From Streptomyces platensis (GTDB taxonomy: Bacteria; Actinomycetota; Actinomycetes; Streptomycetales; Streptomycetaceae), in NCBI RefSeq assembly GCF_008704855.1, contig NZ_CP023691.1, positions 248,001-312,000 of the forward strand: a stretch of 64,000 bases of DNA, in the 5' to 3' direction. The notes under the pieces are model-generated. The model was not told the DNA's origin. It searched no databases and worked only from the letters and a program-made list of their open reading frames with translations. Below, piece by piece: positions 1 to 8,785 of the stretch. Each line of letters opens with the position of its first letter. Positions within the stretch are counted from its first letter, which is position 1. The position numbers and the translations under genes were made by a program.

Positions 1-571
1 TCGCCCAGTACGTGGGCGGGCCGGACCCGCGGGCGTCCTGGGCCGATGCGGGGCACCCGTATCGCCTCCATCACAGCGGTGAACTGGGTGCAGTCGTTGC
101 TGTTTCCGCCGGTGACGGTGAAAGCGAGCGGGCGGCCCACGGCGTCACAGGCGAGGTGAATCTTGCTGGTCAGACCGCCTCGGGAGCGTCCGAGTCCGGA
201 GCTTTGGAGCCCCCTTTTCGGGCCCCGGCGGCGTGCTGGTGGGCACGGACGACGGTGGAATCGACGGAAACGAGCCAGTCGATGTCCCCCGCCTCGTCCG
301 CCCTCGCCTGGGCGGCCTGCAGCATCCGCTCGAAGGTGCCGTCCAGGGCCCACCGGCGGAAACGGGTGTGCAGCGTGGCCCACGGGCCGTACCGCTCGGG
401 CACGTCCCGCCAGGCCGTGCCGGTCCGGAACTTCCACACGATCCCGTTGAGCACGGTGCGGTCGTCCAACCGCTTCCGCCCCCGCAACGATTCAGGCAGC
501 AGAGGCCGGACGAACTCCCACTCAGCATCAGACAGTTCATGGCGACGTATCACCCGACCATGATCCACCAC
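1..571 (-). CDS. IS5-family transposase, two-frame, C-terminus outside window
   Basis: DDE transposase that would move the surrounding IS. The first frame (571 down to 170) carries the N-terminal DUF4096-type region with WEFVRPLLPE and the first catalytic Asp in SVDSTVVRAHQHAAGAR. The protein continues one frame back with GGLTSKIHLACDAVGRPLAF. The switch is -1 and follows an A4G5 slippery tract (CGAAAAGGGGGC on the minus strand), as expected for programmed frameshifting in the IS427 group, so the frame change is not by itself decay. The part with the second Asp and the Glu is beyond the window, so activity cannot be judged. Confidence 0.75.
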
Positions 572-598
572 CCGAGATCATTTGAAGACACCTTCTAG
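1..598 (-). mobile_element. IS5-family (IS427-like) element, cut by window edge
   Basis: The element runs off the left end of the window. Its transposase start side ends at a CTAG (595-598), a usual target of this group. The terminal stretch reads, on the minus strand, CTAG then a short spacer and GTCTTCAAA. The same arrangement (CTAG, GTCTTCAAAG, then a closely similar transposase start) recurs at 54317, so two copies of one IS family are present. The insertion abuts the 3' end of the glycosyltransferase gene, whose TAG stop (595-597) lies inside the CTAG. Confidence 0.75.
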
Positions 599-1746
599 AG
601 GCTGTCCCATATTTCCGTGAGGTCCAGGGGTGTCAGCTGAGACAGCTCGGCACCGGCCGCGCTCATGGCGGCGTCGTAGCGCGGGGTGCCCAGGAGCGCC
701 GTCAGGGCGTCGGCGATCTCGCCGCGTCTTGCCGTGATGTCCAGCGCCCGGCCCAGGCCGCTGCGGGAGAACGCGGCGGCGTTGTCGGGCTGATCGGCGA
801 GAACACCCAAACCCAGGACCGGCGTTGCCCCCTGCACCGCGTCGAGCAGGGACGCCCGGCCTCCGTGCGTCACGAACAGGTCGGCCCGATGCAGGAGCGC
901 GGGCTGCGGGGCATGGTCGACGACCTTGATGTGAGGGTTCGCGCTCGGCAGGTACTGCGCGAGGTCTCCCGCGGACACGATCGCGTCGCAGTCGATTGTG
1001 CGGAGTGCGGCCATGATCTCCCGGTATACGTTCTCGACGACCGTACGCAGGCCGGACATCGCGGTGGTAAGGGTGCCGAGGCTCACGTAGACGAGCGGGC
1101 GCGACGGGCGGAAGGAGGGGGCCAGACCCTCGGGGAGGGCGGTGCGGAAGTCCGCGACGGTGCGTCGGACCGCGCGCGCCGAGGGCGGCGGCGTCTCGTA
1201 GAACCAGCGGACCGGTGCGGGGATGAGCATGGGCGGGAGAGTGGGAGTGTCCTGCTCGTGCTGCTTGTAGAGGGGAAGCAGCGCGGGCGCGATGTGGGTG
1301 TCCCAGAGACTCAGGAGCACCGGACCGAGGCCGTTGTCCGCTGCGAGCAGGGGCAGTCGCAAGGCCCTGGCCGCGAGGTGCGCGCCGAGGTCGCTGCACT
1401 CTGCGATCACCAGATCGGGCTGCTCCTGTTTCCACGCGGCGAGCAGGTCATGAGCCTTTGCCTCGGCCTGTTCGGGCCAGAGGCGACCGAAGACGTACCG
1501 GTTGAAGGCGGCGTTTCCATACCTCTGCCAGACCTCGCTCGCCGGCTGCTGGACGTCGGGATCGCACGTCCAGTTCGTACCGGCGCCGGAGAACTCCACC
1601 CCGCGTCGCCGGGCTTCGCGGCGGAACATGAGGGGGGCGTGGAGTGTGACCTGGTGGCCCTGTTCAAGGGCCGGGCAGGTGACGTAGTCCAGCGCGGACA
1701 CGTGTGAAGGTATCGGTTCAGCGGTGATCGCTATCCGTAAGGCCAC
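595..1746 (-). CDS. MGT-type glycosyltransferase (macrolide glycosyltransferase family)
   Basis: GT-B fold enzyme expected to transfer a sugar from a nucleotide-sugar to a small molecule, as OleD-type enzymes do with macrolides. The C-terminal half has the donor-binding signature of the family: HGGRASLLDAVQGATPVLGLGVLADQPDNA in outline, with the His-Gly-Gly and the DQPDNA block. The N-terminus (ALRIAITAEPIPSHV) is the usual first beta strand. A GTG at 1746 is chosen because GGAG lies seven bases upstream; an ATG at 1770 lacks such a site. At 383 residues it is slightly short, and its TAG stop falls in the CTAG where an IS5 element sits, so the last few residues may have been altered by the insertion. 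The substrate is unknown. Confidence 0.8.
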   Translation of the reverse strand: MALRIAITAEPIPSHVSALDYVTCPALEQGHQVTLHAPLMFRREARRRGVEFSGAGTNWTCDPDVQQPASEVWQRYGNAAFNRYVFGRLWPEQAEAKAHDLLAAWKQEQPDLVIAECSDLGAHLAARALRLPLLAADNGLGPVLLSLWDTHIAPALLPLYKQHEQDTPTLPPMLIPAPVRWFYETPPPSARAVRRTVADFRTALPEGLAPSFRPSRPLVYVSLGTLTTAMSGLRTVVENVYREIMAALRTIDCDAIVSAGDLAQYLPSANPHIKVVDHAPQPALLHRADLFVTHGGRASLLDAVQGATPVLGLGVLADQPDNAAAFSRSGLGRALDITARRGEIADALTALLGTPRYDAAMSAAGAELSQLTPLDLTEIWDSL

Positions 1747-2144
1747 CAAGACACTCCAAGCTCTTTGCATCGGGTCAACGCCCGGGCGAACAGCAGCCTT
1801 CGACCGCTTCGGCCGTGCTGCGCTGGTACGTGCCTCGGTGCTCTGGCTGTTGCGTTGCCGAGGCGGCTCCAGCCTTCGGCATGATCCGTCCCAGCCGCCA
1901 CCAGCGACGGGCAGTTCGGGATGCGGGAATGTCTGTCCCAGCCGTGACCAGCAGATTTACGCGTCACCTGGAACGCTGAAAGGGAACGACGGGCAGTTTC
2001 GGGCACCTCTGGCGCCGAGTGACTGGCGAACGACTCCAGCGCGGCCAGGACATGGTTCCCCACCCGGACACGGCACCCTACCCGGCCACGGCCACGGCCC
2101 GTGGCCGTGGCCGTGGCCGTGGCCGGCGTCATCCCGGCGGGCCG
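1747..2144. other. Non-coding gap between glycosyltransferase and TetR gene
   Basis: About 400 bases with no convincing gene. Reading frames here are low in coding-like third-position GC. The only structure seen is the hexanucleotide-repeat hairpin at 2082-2126. Confidence 0.5.
2082..2126 (-). terminator. Hairpin built from GGCCAC/GTGGCC hexamer repeats
   Basis: CCGGCCACGGCCACGG (2082-2097) pairs perfectly with CCGTGGCCGTGGCCGG (2111-2126), leaving a 13-base loop that contains a further GTGGCC unit. It lies about 20 bases beyond the stop of the TetR gene on the minus strand and so fits a terminator for that gene. There is no U-run, which is common for Streptomyces terminators. The repeat units could let the stem slip in length. 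Confidence 0.5.
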
Positions 2145-2738
2145 TCACCCCTCCAGCATGCCGGTGACCAGCAGCCGCAGCGACACCGCAAGCCGTCGAG
2201 TCTCTCCCTGCCCCAGCAGGTGCACGATGGGTCCGTTCTGCAGAGCGCCGAGCAGGATATGGGCCAGCAACTCGGCGTCCAGGTCAGGGCGTTCCTCGGC
2301 GATCAGCGCGCTGATGTGGCCGTGCCAGAACCCGTAGACCGAGTGCTGTTCGCGCGAATCCTCCTGGGCGTCACGGGGGGCTGTCGCCGCCTGCCCGAGA
2401 GCGGCCAGCAAGCCTTTGTTCCGGCCGACCACGTCCACGACCGCGTCGAGGAAGGCCAGCAGTCGCTGCCTGGGAGAGGCGCCCGGGCCCAGCGGCGGGG
2501 GGCCGTCCGTCACCGATTCGTGCAGGGCGTGAGCGCGTTCCAGCATCAGCTCCCGCATCAGGCCCGCGCGGCTGCCGAAGCGGTGGAACACCGTGCCCTT
2601 GCCGACGCCCGCCGCGGCAGCGATGCGTTCCACCGAGACCTGCGCAGGAGGGTGTTCGGCGAGGAGGTTTTCGGTGGCCTTCAGGATCGCGCGGCGATTG
2701 CGTGCCGCGTCGGCGCGTTCGCGGCGGCCTTCCGCCAT
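2145..2738 (-). CDS. TetR-family transcriptional repressor
   Basis: 197-residue regulator. An N-terminal TetR helix-turn-helix is clear (AARNRRAILKATENLL, then IAAAAGVGKGTVFHRFGSRAGLM), followed by a variable ligand-binding domain. ATG 2738 is preferred: AGGAGA precedes it at good distance, while ATG 2753 has no such site. It is divergent from the quinone-oxidoreductase-like gene at 2854, and two copies of a palindrome fill the 115-base gap, so it very probably represses both that gene and itself. The inducer is unknown, perhaps a quinone or electrophile given the neighbour. Confidence 0.9.
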   Translation of the reverse strand: MAEGRRERADAARNRRAILKATENLLAEHPPAQVSVERIAAAAGVGKGTVFHRFGSRAGLMRELMLERAHALHESVTDGPPPLGPGASPRQRLLAFLDAVVDVVGRNKGLLAALGQAATAPRDAQEDSREQHSVYGFWHGHISALIAEERPDLDAELLAHILLGALQNGPIVHLLGQGETRRLAVSLRLLVTGMLEG

Positions 2739-2775
2739 CAGTTCTCTCCTCATCCAGGACCATGCCCATAGACAA

Positions 2776-2820
2776 CTGGACCACCGGTCCAGTACGGTCC
2801 GAATTGAACCACCGGTCCAG
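2776..2820. promoter_or_regulatory. Two TetR operator copies
   Basis: The first copy, CTGGACCACCGGTCCAG (2776-2792), is a perfect inverted repeat of 7 bases around ACC. The second, TTGAACCACCGGTCCAG (2804-2820), differs at two bases of one arm. They are spaced 28 bases start to start and sit between the divergent TetR and oxidoreductase genes. The pattern is that of an autoregulated TetR divergon; binding itself is inferred. Confidence 0.75.
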
Positions 2821-2853
2821 TTTAGGACACCGCCCCATTGAAGGAGAGTTGCC

Positions 2854-3828
2854 ATGCGACGAATCCGCTACCACTCCTACGGCAGCCCCGAGGTCCTCGC
2901 CTTGGAAGAGGCCCCGGTGCCCGACCCGAAGGCGGGGCAGGTGCTTCTCCGGGCCGAGGCGATCGGCGCCAACTTCGTGGACACGCAGCTCCGGCGCGGC
3001 ATGGCCCAGACCGAGCTCTACCCGCGGCCTTTACCCAGATCCCTCACCGGCGATGTGGTGGGCACGGTCGAGGCGGTCGGGCCGGACACGGACCCGGGCC
3101 TGATCGGACGGCGGGTTGCCGCGGCCTCGGAGGACGCTTTCTGCGATCTCATCGTCGCGGACGCGCGGTGGCTCGTCCCGGTACCCGACGGGCTCGACGC
3201 CGGCACGGCCAGCGCGCTCCCCGTGGCCGCGCCGGTGGCTCTGGGCGTGCTGCGCGCCGGGCGGCTGGCGCACGGCGAGACCGTACTGGTCCACTCCGCT
3301 GCAGGCGCCATCGGCCACCTCGCCGTGCAGCTCGCAAAGATTCTCGGCGCGGGCACGGTCATCGCCACGGCCAGTACGACTGCCAAGCTTGACTTCGTCC
3401 GAGCCCAGGGCGCCGACGTCGGCGTCAACTACACCGACGAGGACTGGCCGGAGAAGGTCCGCTTGGCCGCGCCCGGCGGTGTGGATGTCGTCCTCGACGC
3501 GGCCGGCGGCGAGGTTCTGCGCCGCAGTCTGGACGTACTGGCCCCGTACGGTCGGCTGGTGGCCTACGGAGCCGCGAGCGGCGAGCTCGGCAGCATCCCC
3601 GTCACCGACCTGTTCGCCCTGAGGTCCGTGACGGGGTTCTCCCTCATCGCCGCGCAGGCGGCCGACCCTGAGCGCGCAGTGAAGGGCCTGGCTGAACTTA
3701 CCGAGTACGCCACCCAGAGATTGCTACGCACAGCGGTCCACGCCCGGCTGCCGTTGACCGAGACCAGCGAGGTGCACCGGCTCCTGGAGAGCCGTGCACA
3801 GCTGGGCCGCATACTGGCCGTCCCCTAA
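2854..3828 (+). CDS. Zinc-type alcohol dehydrogenase / quinone oxidoreductase family protein
   Basis: 324-residue medium-chain reductase like NADPH:quinone oxidoreductase. The N-terminal GroES-like half (MRRIRYHSYGSPEVLALEEAP) is followed by a Rossmann domain with VHSAAGAIGHLAVQLAK, the nucleotide-binding loop typical of quinone reductases. No zinc-binding cysteines are seen, in line with that subfamily. GGAGAG precedes the ATG. It faces the TetR gene across a pair of operators, so expression probably rises when the TetR ligand is present. Likely role: reduction of quinones or enones; substrate not known. Confidence 0.88.
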   Translation: MRRIRYHSYGSPEVLALEEAPVPDPKAGQVLLRAEAIGANFVDTQLRRGMAQTELYPRPLPRSLTGDVVGTVEAVGPDTDPGLIGRRVAAASEDAFCDLIVADARWLVPVPDGLDAGTASALPVAAPVALGVLRAGRLAHGETVLVHSAAGAIGHLAVQLAKILGAGTVIATASTTAKLDFVRAQGADVGVNYTDEDWPEKVRLAAPGGVDVVLDAAGGEVLRRSLDVLAPYGRLVAYGAASGELGSIPVTDLFALRSVTGFSLIAAQAADPERAVKGLAELTEYATQRLLRTAVHARLPLTETSEVHRLLESRAQLGRILAVP

Positions 3829-4050
3829 GGCGGCCGGCCAGTCCGAACGCCCGTTGTCATGGCTGACAGGCGGCCAAACTCAGCTCTACGTCGGCGCGTA
3901 CCACGGGCGTCCGAGTGCTCCCGAGTGCCGCCAAAACCATTTCCCCCGCGCTCGAACATGCCCCGCGTAGATGCGCTCGTGGAGGAACCTTCCTATCAGC
4001 CACAGAAAGTGACAGATCAGCGGTTCAGGCACAGACCCTGAGCTTGTTCT

Positions 4051-5289
4051 TCATGGTCTGAGTCGGTTTCGTTCGATGGTGCTCTCGGGTCGTTTCACGG
4101 TCTTGCCCACGTCATAGCGGGTGGCGGCCCGCTGGTTCTTCGAGTCAAGTGGCCTTCCAGGGCCGGGGGTTGAGGGTTTCGGTGAACGGGCCGGACAGTG
4201 CAGGTGCGGGTGCTCGATGCCGAATCTCCTCAGGAACGCCTGCCAGCGCACGTCGACGTCCTGGCTGTTCAGACCGGTGGCGGACGACCAGCGTCAGAGT
4301 GGGAGCGGGTCGCCTCCGCCGGGCAGGCGGTCGACCTGGAGACGGATTAGCGTGCCTTCGTTGATGGGGAGTTCGCCGGTGTGGTCGATCCAAGCGGAGC
4401 GGGTGGTCAGGCGGGGGTGGATGCGGTCCCAGGCCATCGCGCGGGCGGTGCCGTACCGGTCGGTAACCTGCACGGTTGCCGCGTCCGGCTCGCCCCAGGC
4501 ATCCGGCTCGACGAAGCGGAACTCCTTGCCGTGCTTCGGCGGTCGCCCGCCCCGGGGATAGGACAGGGCGTATTCCTTGAGCGTGGGCGTCGGCCGTCGC
4601 ATGACGCGGTCGCAGCGCATCCGTCCCAGCACTTCGACCGGGAGGCCGTCGAGGAGGTGGGCCATGCGTGGGGCGTCGTAGCCGGCGTCGAAGACGATGA
4701 GGATGTCGCGGTCGCCGACGTGCCAGCGGCCCATCTCGATCAGGTCCGTGACCACACGGCGGAGCTGGGTGGCGGTGACCTCGGCGACGTCGTCCTCGGG
4801 TCCGAGACGGACGGCGTCCACGAGCTGACACCAGGACGTCCGGCCCGATTCGAGGGCGGCGACGAAGGAGTACGGCCAGCCGGGGATGAACTGCTCCGAG
4901 GAGCGTCCGCTGCGGCCGTAGACGTGGCAGAACAGAAGGTCCGCGCTGGTCGGCGCGTCGGGGCGGAGCCAGTGGCTGACGTCGACCGCCAGGACCAGGC
5001 TCCCGTCGGCGGCCTGCGGCATCGGCAGACCGGCCAGCACCTGCCGCAGTCGGGGCACATCCACGTTCCCTTGGTTCAACGCCTCGTACATCGGGCCGTG
5101 CCCACGCCGGTGCTCGACCACCAGCGTGAGGTCCACCGGCGAGGTCACAGGACCGTCCGCGCACAACAACGCGTCGACGAGCTCGAACATTTCGTCCCCG
5201 CGCACGGTCAGACAGTCGAATAAGTCCTCCCGGAAGGGTGACGCCTTCGCGAACGCTTTCCCGGGACCGGCGTCTGGCAGCAGACTCAC
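4051..5289 (-). pseudogene. Dead IS701-like (NF041680-type) transposase
   Basis: The first part (5289 down to 4294) is a normal N-terminal and central region of this Streptomyces transposase family, including LAVDVSHWLRPDAPTS and DILIVFDAGYDAPRMAHLLD with its Asp. At 4294-4296 the conserved PLPLW...WSS stretch has TGA where a Trp is expected. The same frame then continues as WQAFLRRFGIEHP and jumps directly to the C-terminal CPARSPKPSTPGPGRP and YDVGKTVKR, so the segment that normally carries the catalytic Glu helix and the following ~100 residues is gone. It is therefore doubly inactivated. Family assignment is from memory of the conserved C-terminal motif. Confidence 0.8.
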
Positions 5290-5486
5290 CGTTCACTGGC
5301 CTTCGTCTCGATCGGTGCACCTTGGTCGGAACACATGATCAGACGAAGGCCGCCCCAGCGTCCCGCGAATACCCAGGTCAGCGACCCAGTTCGAGACGCA
5401 TTTCGACGAACAAGCGCACATCGCAGGCCGACGCGCCGTTTCGCCTTCGCTGGCGTCTGGGAGACAGTGCTGCCGGGTGTGAGTGG

Positions 5487-5744
5487 TCAGTCTCCCTGGG
5501 ACCAAGCGGCACTCGGCAGTGACAGGTAGACGCCGAAGTCGACGAGCCTGGTTGCGGCGCGGATGTCCGCGTGGAGCGCATCCACGCGCTCTTGGCGGTT
5601 GGCTTCCCTGCTGGCGGACCACTTCGACTTGATCTCGATCACCACCGTCAGGCCGCTACGGTCCAGCGGGCTCAGAGGCCGAAAGCGGATCTCGACATCC
5701 CCGGGTTGCAGCTCGCCGTCGTACGGCTCCTCGGGGCACTCCAC
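5487..5744 (-). CDS. Small hypothetical protein, possibly 5'-truncated
   Basis: Frame of 85 residues from a GTG, with strong coding bias and natural-looking sequence (GDVEIRFRPLSPLDR, VDFGVYLSLPSAAW). Upstream, coding-like sequence continues but in a mixture of frames (MISLPNCRVLSPVNGAIQHGA-like in the same frame to about 5870), so the original gene may have been longer and frameshifted. The GTG has no clear ribosome binding site. The family was not recognised. It lies downstream of the ABC operon with about 240 bases between. Confidence 0.35.
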   Translation of the reverse strand: MECPEEPYDGELQPGDVEIRFRPLSPLDRSGLTVVIEIKSKWSASREANRQERVDALHADIRAATRLVDFGVYLSLPSAAWSQGD

Positions 5745-5986
5745 AGCCAGGGAACCAGATGGGGCAGCACCGAGCCGAGTTCGCGTAGCCAAGGCTCGGG
5801 CACCGTGCTGGATAGCCCCGTTCACCGGGCTGAGCACGCGGCAGTTCGGCAAGCTGATCACGGCGCTGCGGCAAGAGGGCGTGGACCCGGGGCGGCGGGT
5901 GCGCGGTGCCCGGGCGTCGTCGCGGTGACTGAGCACTTCAGTCCGCGAGCTTCGCCGGCTGAAGCGCTCGGCGCGGGGCGTGTCCG

Positions 5987-6553
5987 TTACCGTCTTGGTC
6001 CTGCGATGGCGTACACCACGGTGCCGCTCGCGAACAGGGCCCACGCGGTCCCGGTGGACGCCGTCGTGGCGGGGGAATAGGTCATCCACATGACCACGTC
6101 TCCCGCGGCGCCGCCCGGAGTCGGTCCAAAGAGGGTGAACGCGAGCCAGCCGGTCGGCAGGGTCCATGCGAACTGTGCCCCGCACAGCGCCGCCCCGAGC
6201 GCGGCCAGGCCGACCAGGCCCGCGCTGTCCCGGACGACGACCTCGGCGGGGGCGAGCTTCACTCCCGCCGCCTGGACCGTCAGCAGCGCCGCACCGGCGC
6301 ACGCGCCGGCCAGCAGCACGTGCGCCGCCCGGCGGGGCATCCACCGGATCGCGGCCGTCCTCTCCAGCACCGCGTCCCACCCACCGAGCCCGACGGAAGC
6401 GGCCGCCACGTTCGCGGTGAGGACCAGGACCGCCATCGCCTGATCCACCGGTCCTGGGCCGTGGAGGGCCCACACCGCCAGCGCGACGAGCGCGACCGCG
6501 GCGGCCGAGGCGGGCACCTGCCGTGAACGGGCGTAAAGGATCAGCCACCTCAT
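5987..6553 (-). CDS. Membrane protein, last gene of ECF/ABC operon
   Basis: 188 residues with about five or six hydrophobic segments (for example ASAAAVALVALAVWAL, MAVLVLTANVAAASV, AAHVLLAGACAGAALL). Its ATG overlaps the TGA of the preceding permease gene (ATGA), so the two are translationally coupled. With the ATPase and permease upstream it probably forms part of an ABC-2-type exporter, either as a second permease half or an accessory subunit. No specific family was recognised. Confidence 0.8.
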   Translation of the reverse strand: MRWLILYARSRQVPASAAAVALVALAVWALHGPGPVDQAMAVLVLTANVAAASVGLGGWDAVLERTAAIRWMPRRAAHVLLAGACAGAALLTVQAAGVKLAPAEVVVRDSAGLVGLAALGAALCGAQFAWTLPTGWLAFTLFGPTPGGAAGDVVMWMTYSPATTASTGTAWALFASGTVVYAIAGPRR

Positions 6554-7947
6554 CGCGTCGCCTTCCCCGCCAGCACCGCAAGCTGGTGGTCCGCCGCGCA
6601 GGAGAGGCCGGCGGTGTGCAGTTCGGCGATCCGCGAGCGCTGCTCGGCCGGTGACAGCGCCGTCAGCCTCTGCCAGGCGACGTCGGCGTCCGGCCAGATC
6701 GTGCGCAAGTACGCGTCGCTGCCCCTCTCCGCCAGTGGTTGGAGCCGGGAGTCGTGCAGTGCCCAGCTCACGGCGACGCTCTGGACAGGGACGTTGCCTT
6801 GCCCCCCGCCCTCCCGGTCGTCGTTCCCGTAGCAGCTGGGTGCCAGACCCTGGGCGATCAGCGCGCGGGTCAGTTTCCCACCTGTCGCATCGGCGAGCAG
6901 CCGGTCGTCGAAGTCGACCAGCACCACGTCGCCGGAGGGTTCGCGTTTGTCGGCGATCGCGCGCAGCCTGGTGTCCTCCCGCACCGCGTTCGGCGCCTTG
7001 TCGCCCAGGACCTCGTGCAGCACGCGCAGCGCCTCCGTGCCGCGCCGCGCGAGCTCGGGCAGGCGTGAGCGGTTCGCCTGCGTCACGCACACCGGTCCGT
7101 CGCAGACCAGGGCGGCGGCGGCCTTGTCGACGACGTAGGTGTCGCGTGCAGCGGCCGGGAGGACCAGCAGGGCCAGGGCCGCACCGGTCAGGACGGGGAT
7201 CACCGCAAGCAGCCGGGCCCGGCGGGTCACGGCCGACAGCAGTGCGAAGCCGGTGGCGAGCAGGCCGAGCAGCCAGAGTGTCTGACCGAGGTGCACGGAG
7301 CCGGACAGGGTCAGCAGCATCTCCCGCGGCTCCGCGGTCACCGGGAGCAGCTGGGCGAGCCGGTTCGGCGCGATGCTCGACGGCAGGGTCTCGTCACTGT
7401 TCTGCTGTAGAAGGGCCGTCAGCATGAGGAAGAACAAGACCAGGCCCGGCGGGGTGAGCACGGAGGGCAGGGCTCGCGCGACGCCCATGCCGAACACGGC
7501 CCCCGCGACGAGGGCCAGCGCCGCCACGAGTGAGATCGGCAGCCAACCGAGCGGTGTGTAGGTGGTCCGGCCGAGGGCCACCTGGACCCCGCCCACGAGG
7601 ACCAGGAGGCCGAAGCCCGACGCCAGCGCGAGCGCCATCGCACCGGCCGGCAGCGCCGCACGGCGCCAGGCCGGCCGCGGCACGGTCGTCAGCAGTTCGG
7701 CCATCCGCGAGCGGGGTTCGCGCAGCCCGTACACCGCTCCCGTGCCCACCGCGAGCGGCCACAAGAAGGTCAGCAGGGACCGGGTCCACAGGGCCATGGA
7801 GGTCCACTGGGCCGTCCACCCCGCGGTGCCCCTCCACCAGAGCCCGTCGTACAGACAGAAGATCGCCAGACTGCCGCCCAGGACGACGATGCCGGGCCAC
7901 GGGGCGACGGAGCGCTTCAGCTCGATGCGCAGTACACGTCCGGTCAC
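6550..7947 (-). CDS. ABC-2-type transporter permease with large extracytoplasmic region
   Basis: 465-residue membrane protein. The first ~270 residues contain about six transmembrane stretches (IVVLGGSLAIFCLYDGLW, LTFLWPLAVGTGAVYGL, LALASGFGLLVLVGGVQVAL and others), and the C-terminal ~190 residues are hydrophilic, with a Cys pair (LVCDGPVCVTQ) and further Cys residues that could form disulfides outside the membrane. The start overlaps the stop of the ATPase gene (ATGA at 7944-7947). Expected to be the membrane channel of the exporter. Substrate unknown. Confidence 0.8.
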   Translation of the reverse strand: MTGRVLRIELKRSVAPWPGIVVLGGSLAIFCLYDGLWWRGTAGWTAQWTSMALWTRSLLTFLWPLAVGTGAVYGLREPRSRMAELLTTVPRPAWRRAALPAGAMALALASGFGLLVLVGGVQVALGRTTYTPLGWLPISLVAALALVAGAVFGMGVARALPSVLTPPGLVLFFLMLTALLQQNSDETLPSSIAPNRLAQLLPVTAEPREMLLTLSGSVHLGQTLWLLGLLATGFALLSAVTRRARLLAVIPVLTGAALALLVLPAAARDTYVVDKAAAALVCDGPVCVTQANRSRLPELARRGTEALRVLHEVLGDKAPNAVREDTRLRAIADKREPSGDVVLVDFDDRLLADATGGKLTRALIAQGLAPSCYGNDDREGGGQGNVPVQSVAVSWALHDSRLQPLAERGSDAYLRTIWPDADVAWQRLTALSPAEQRSRIAELHTAGLSCAADHQLAVLAGKATR

Positions 7948-8753
7948 CAGGTGCCTCCCCGCTGCCCGGAGTTGCGGAGCAGCGCCGAGTAGCCGCGCTC
8001 CAGGGGGCTGTCGCCCGGGAAATCGGTGCTGCCCGCCGCGGCCAGGTCCTCCGGCGTGCCCTGGAAGACGAGGCGGCCGTCGGCGAAGAGCACCACGTCG
8101 GAGCAGGCGGCCGCGACGTCCTCGACCAGGTGGGTGGAGACGACCACACAGGTGTCCCGGCCCAGTTCCTGGAGCAGCTCGCGAAAGCGCAGTCGCTGCG
8201 CCGGGTCCAGGCCGGCCGTCGGCTCGTCCAGCAGCAGCACCGCGGGGTCGTTGACGATGGCCTGGGCGATGCCGGCCCGCCGCACCATGCCGCCGGACAG
8301 GGTCTTCATCCGATGGTCGGCGCGGTCCGCCAGGCCCACCCGTTCCACGGCCCGCTGGACGGCCGCGGGGACGTCCGCCTTCGGGACCTCCTTCAACCAG
8401 GCCATGTACTCGACGAACTCACGCACCGTGAAGCGCTTGTAGTAGCCGAAGTCCTGCGGCAGGTAGCCGATCCGGCGACGCAGGGCCCGGTGGTCGACCA
8501 TCCTGCCCAGGGAGGTGCCGAGCAGCTCCAGTTCGCCCTCGGTGGGGTGCAGCACGGTGGCCAGCGCCCGGATCAGGGTGGTCTTTCCCGCGCCGTTGGG
8601 CCCCAGGAGGCCGTGGGTGCCGATGCCCAGGGAGAGGTCGAGCCCGTCGACGGCCATCTTCTTCCGTCCGACGCGTACTCTCAGGCCACTGGCCCGGATC
8701 TGCCAGGCATAGGTTTTCGGCGCGGTGTCGGCCGCGCTCGTGGTGGGCGTCAT
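7944..8753 (-). CDS. ABC transporter ATP-binding protein
   Basis: 269 residues with Walker A GPNGAGKTTL (about 51-60), Q-loop YLPQDFGYY, signature LSGGMVRRAGIAQAI, Walker B VLLLDEPTAGLD and the switch His in STHLVED. This is the CcmA/DRA-type ATPase class that pairs with ABC-2 permeases. ATG 8753 gives a normal N-terminus; the upstream extension to 8855 is not protein-like. It lies 32 bases downstream of the anti-sigma gene and overlaps the permease gene, placing it in the middle of the five-gene operon. Confidence 0.9.
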   Translation of the reverse strand: MTPTTSAADTAPKTYAWQIRASGLRVRVGRKKMAVDGLDLSLGIGTHGLLGPNGAGKTTLIRALATVLHPTEGELELLGTSLGRMVDHRALRRRIGYLPQDFGYYKRFTVREFVEYMAWLKEVPKADVPAAVQRAVERVGLADRADHRMKTLSGGMVRRAGIAQAIVNDPAVLLLDEPTAGLDPAQRLRFRELLQELGRDTCVVVSTHLVEDVAAACSDVVLFADGRLVFQGTPEDLAAAGSTDFPGDSPLERGYSALLRNSGQRGGTW

Positions 8754-8785
8754 GCGGTAGTCCCTTGCGAGGGTCGACGATGGTT

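Noticed and set aside
1731..2132. Frame encoding (Ala-Thr)n and (Gly-Arg)n repeats
   Set aside because: It comes from the GGCCAC/GTGGCC hexamers of the hairpin; the rest has no coding bias and no start site.
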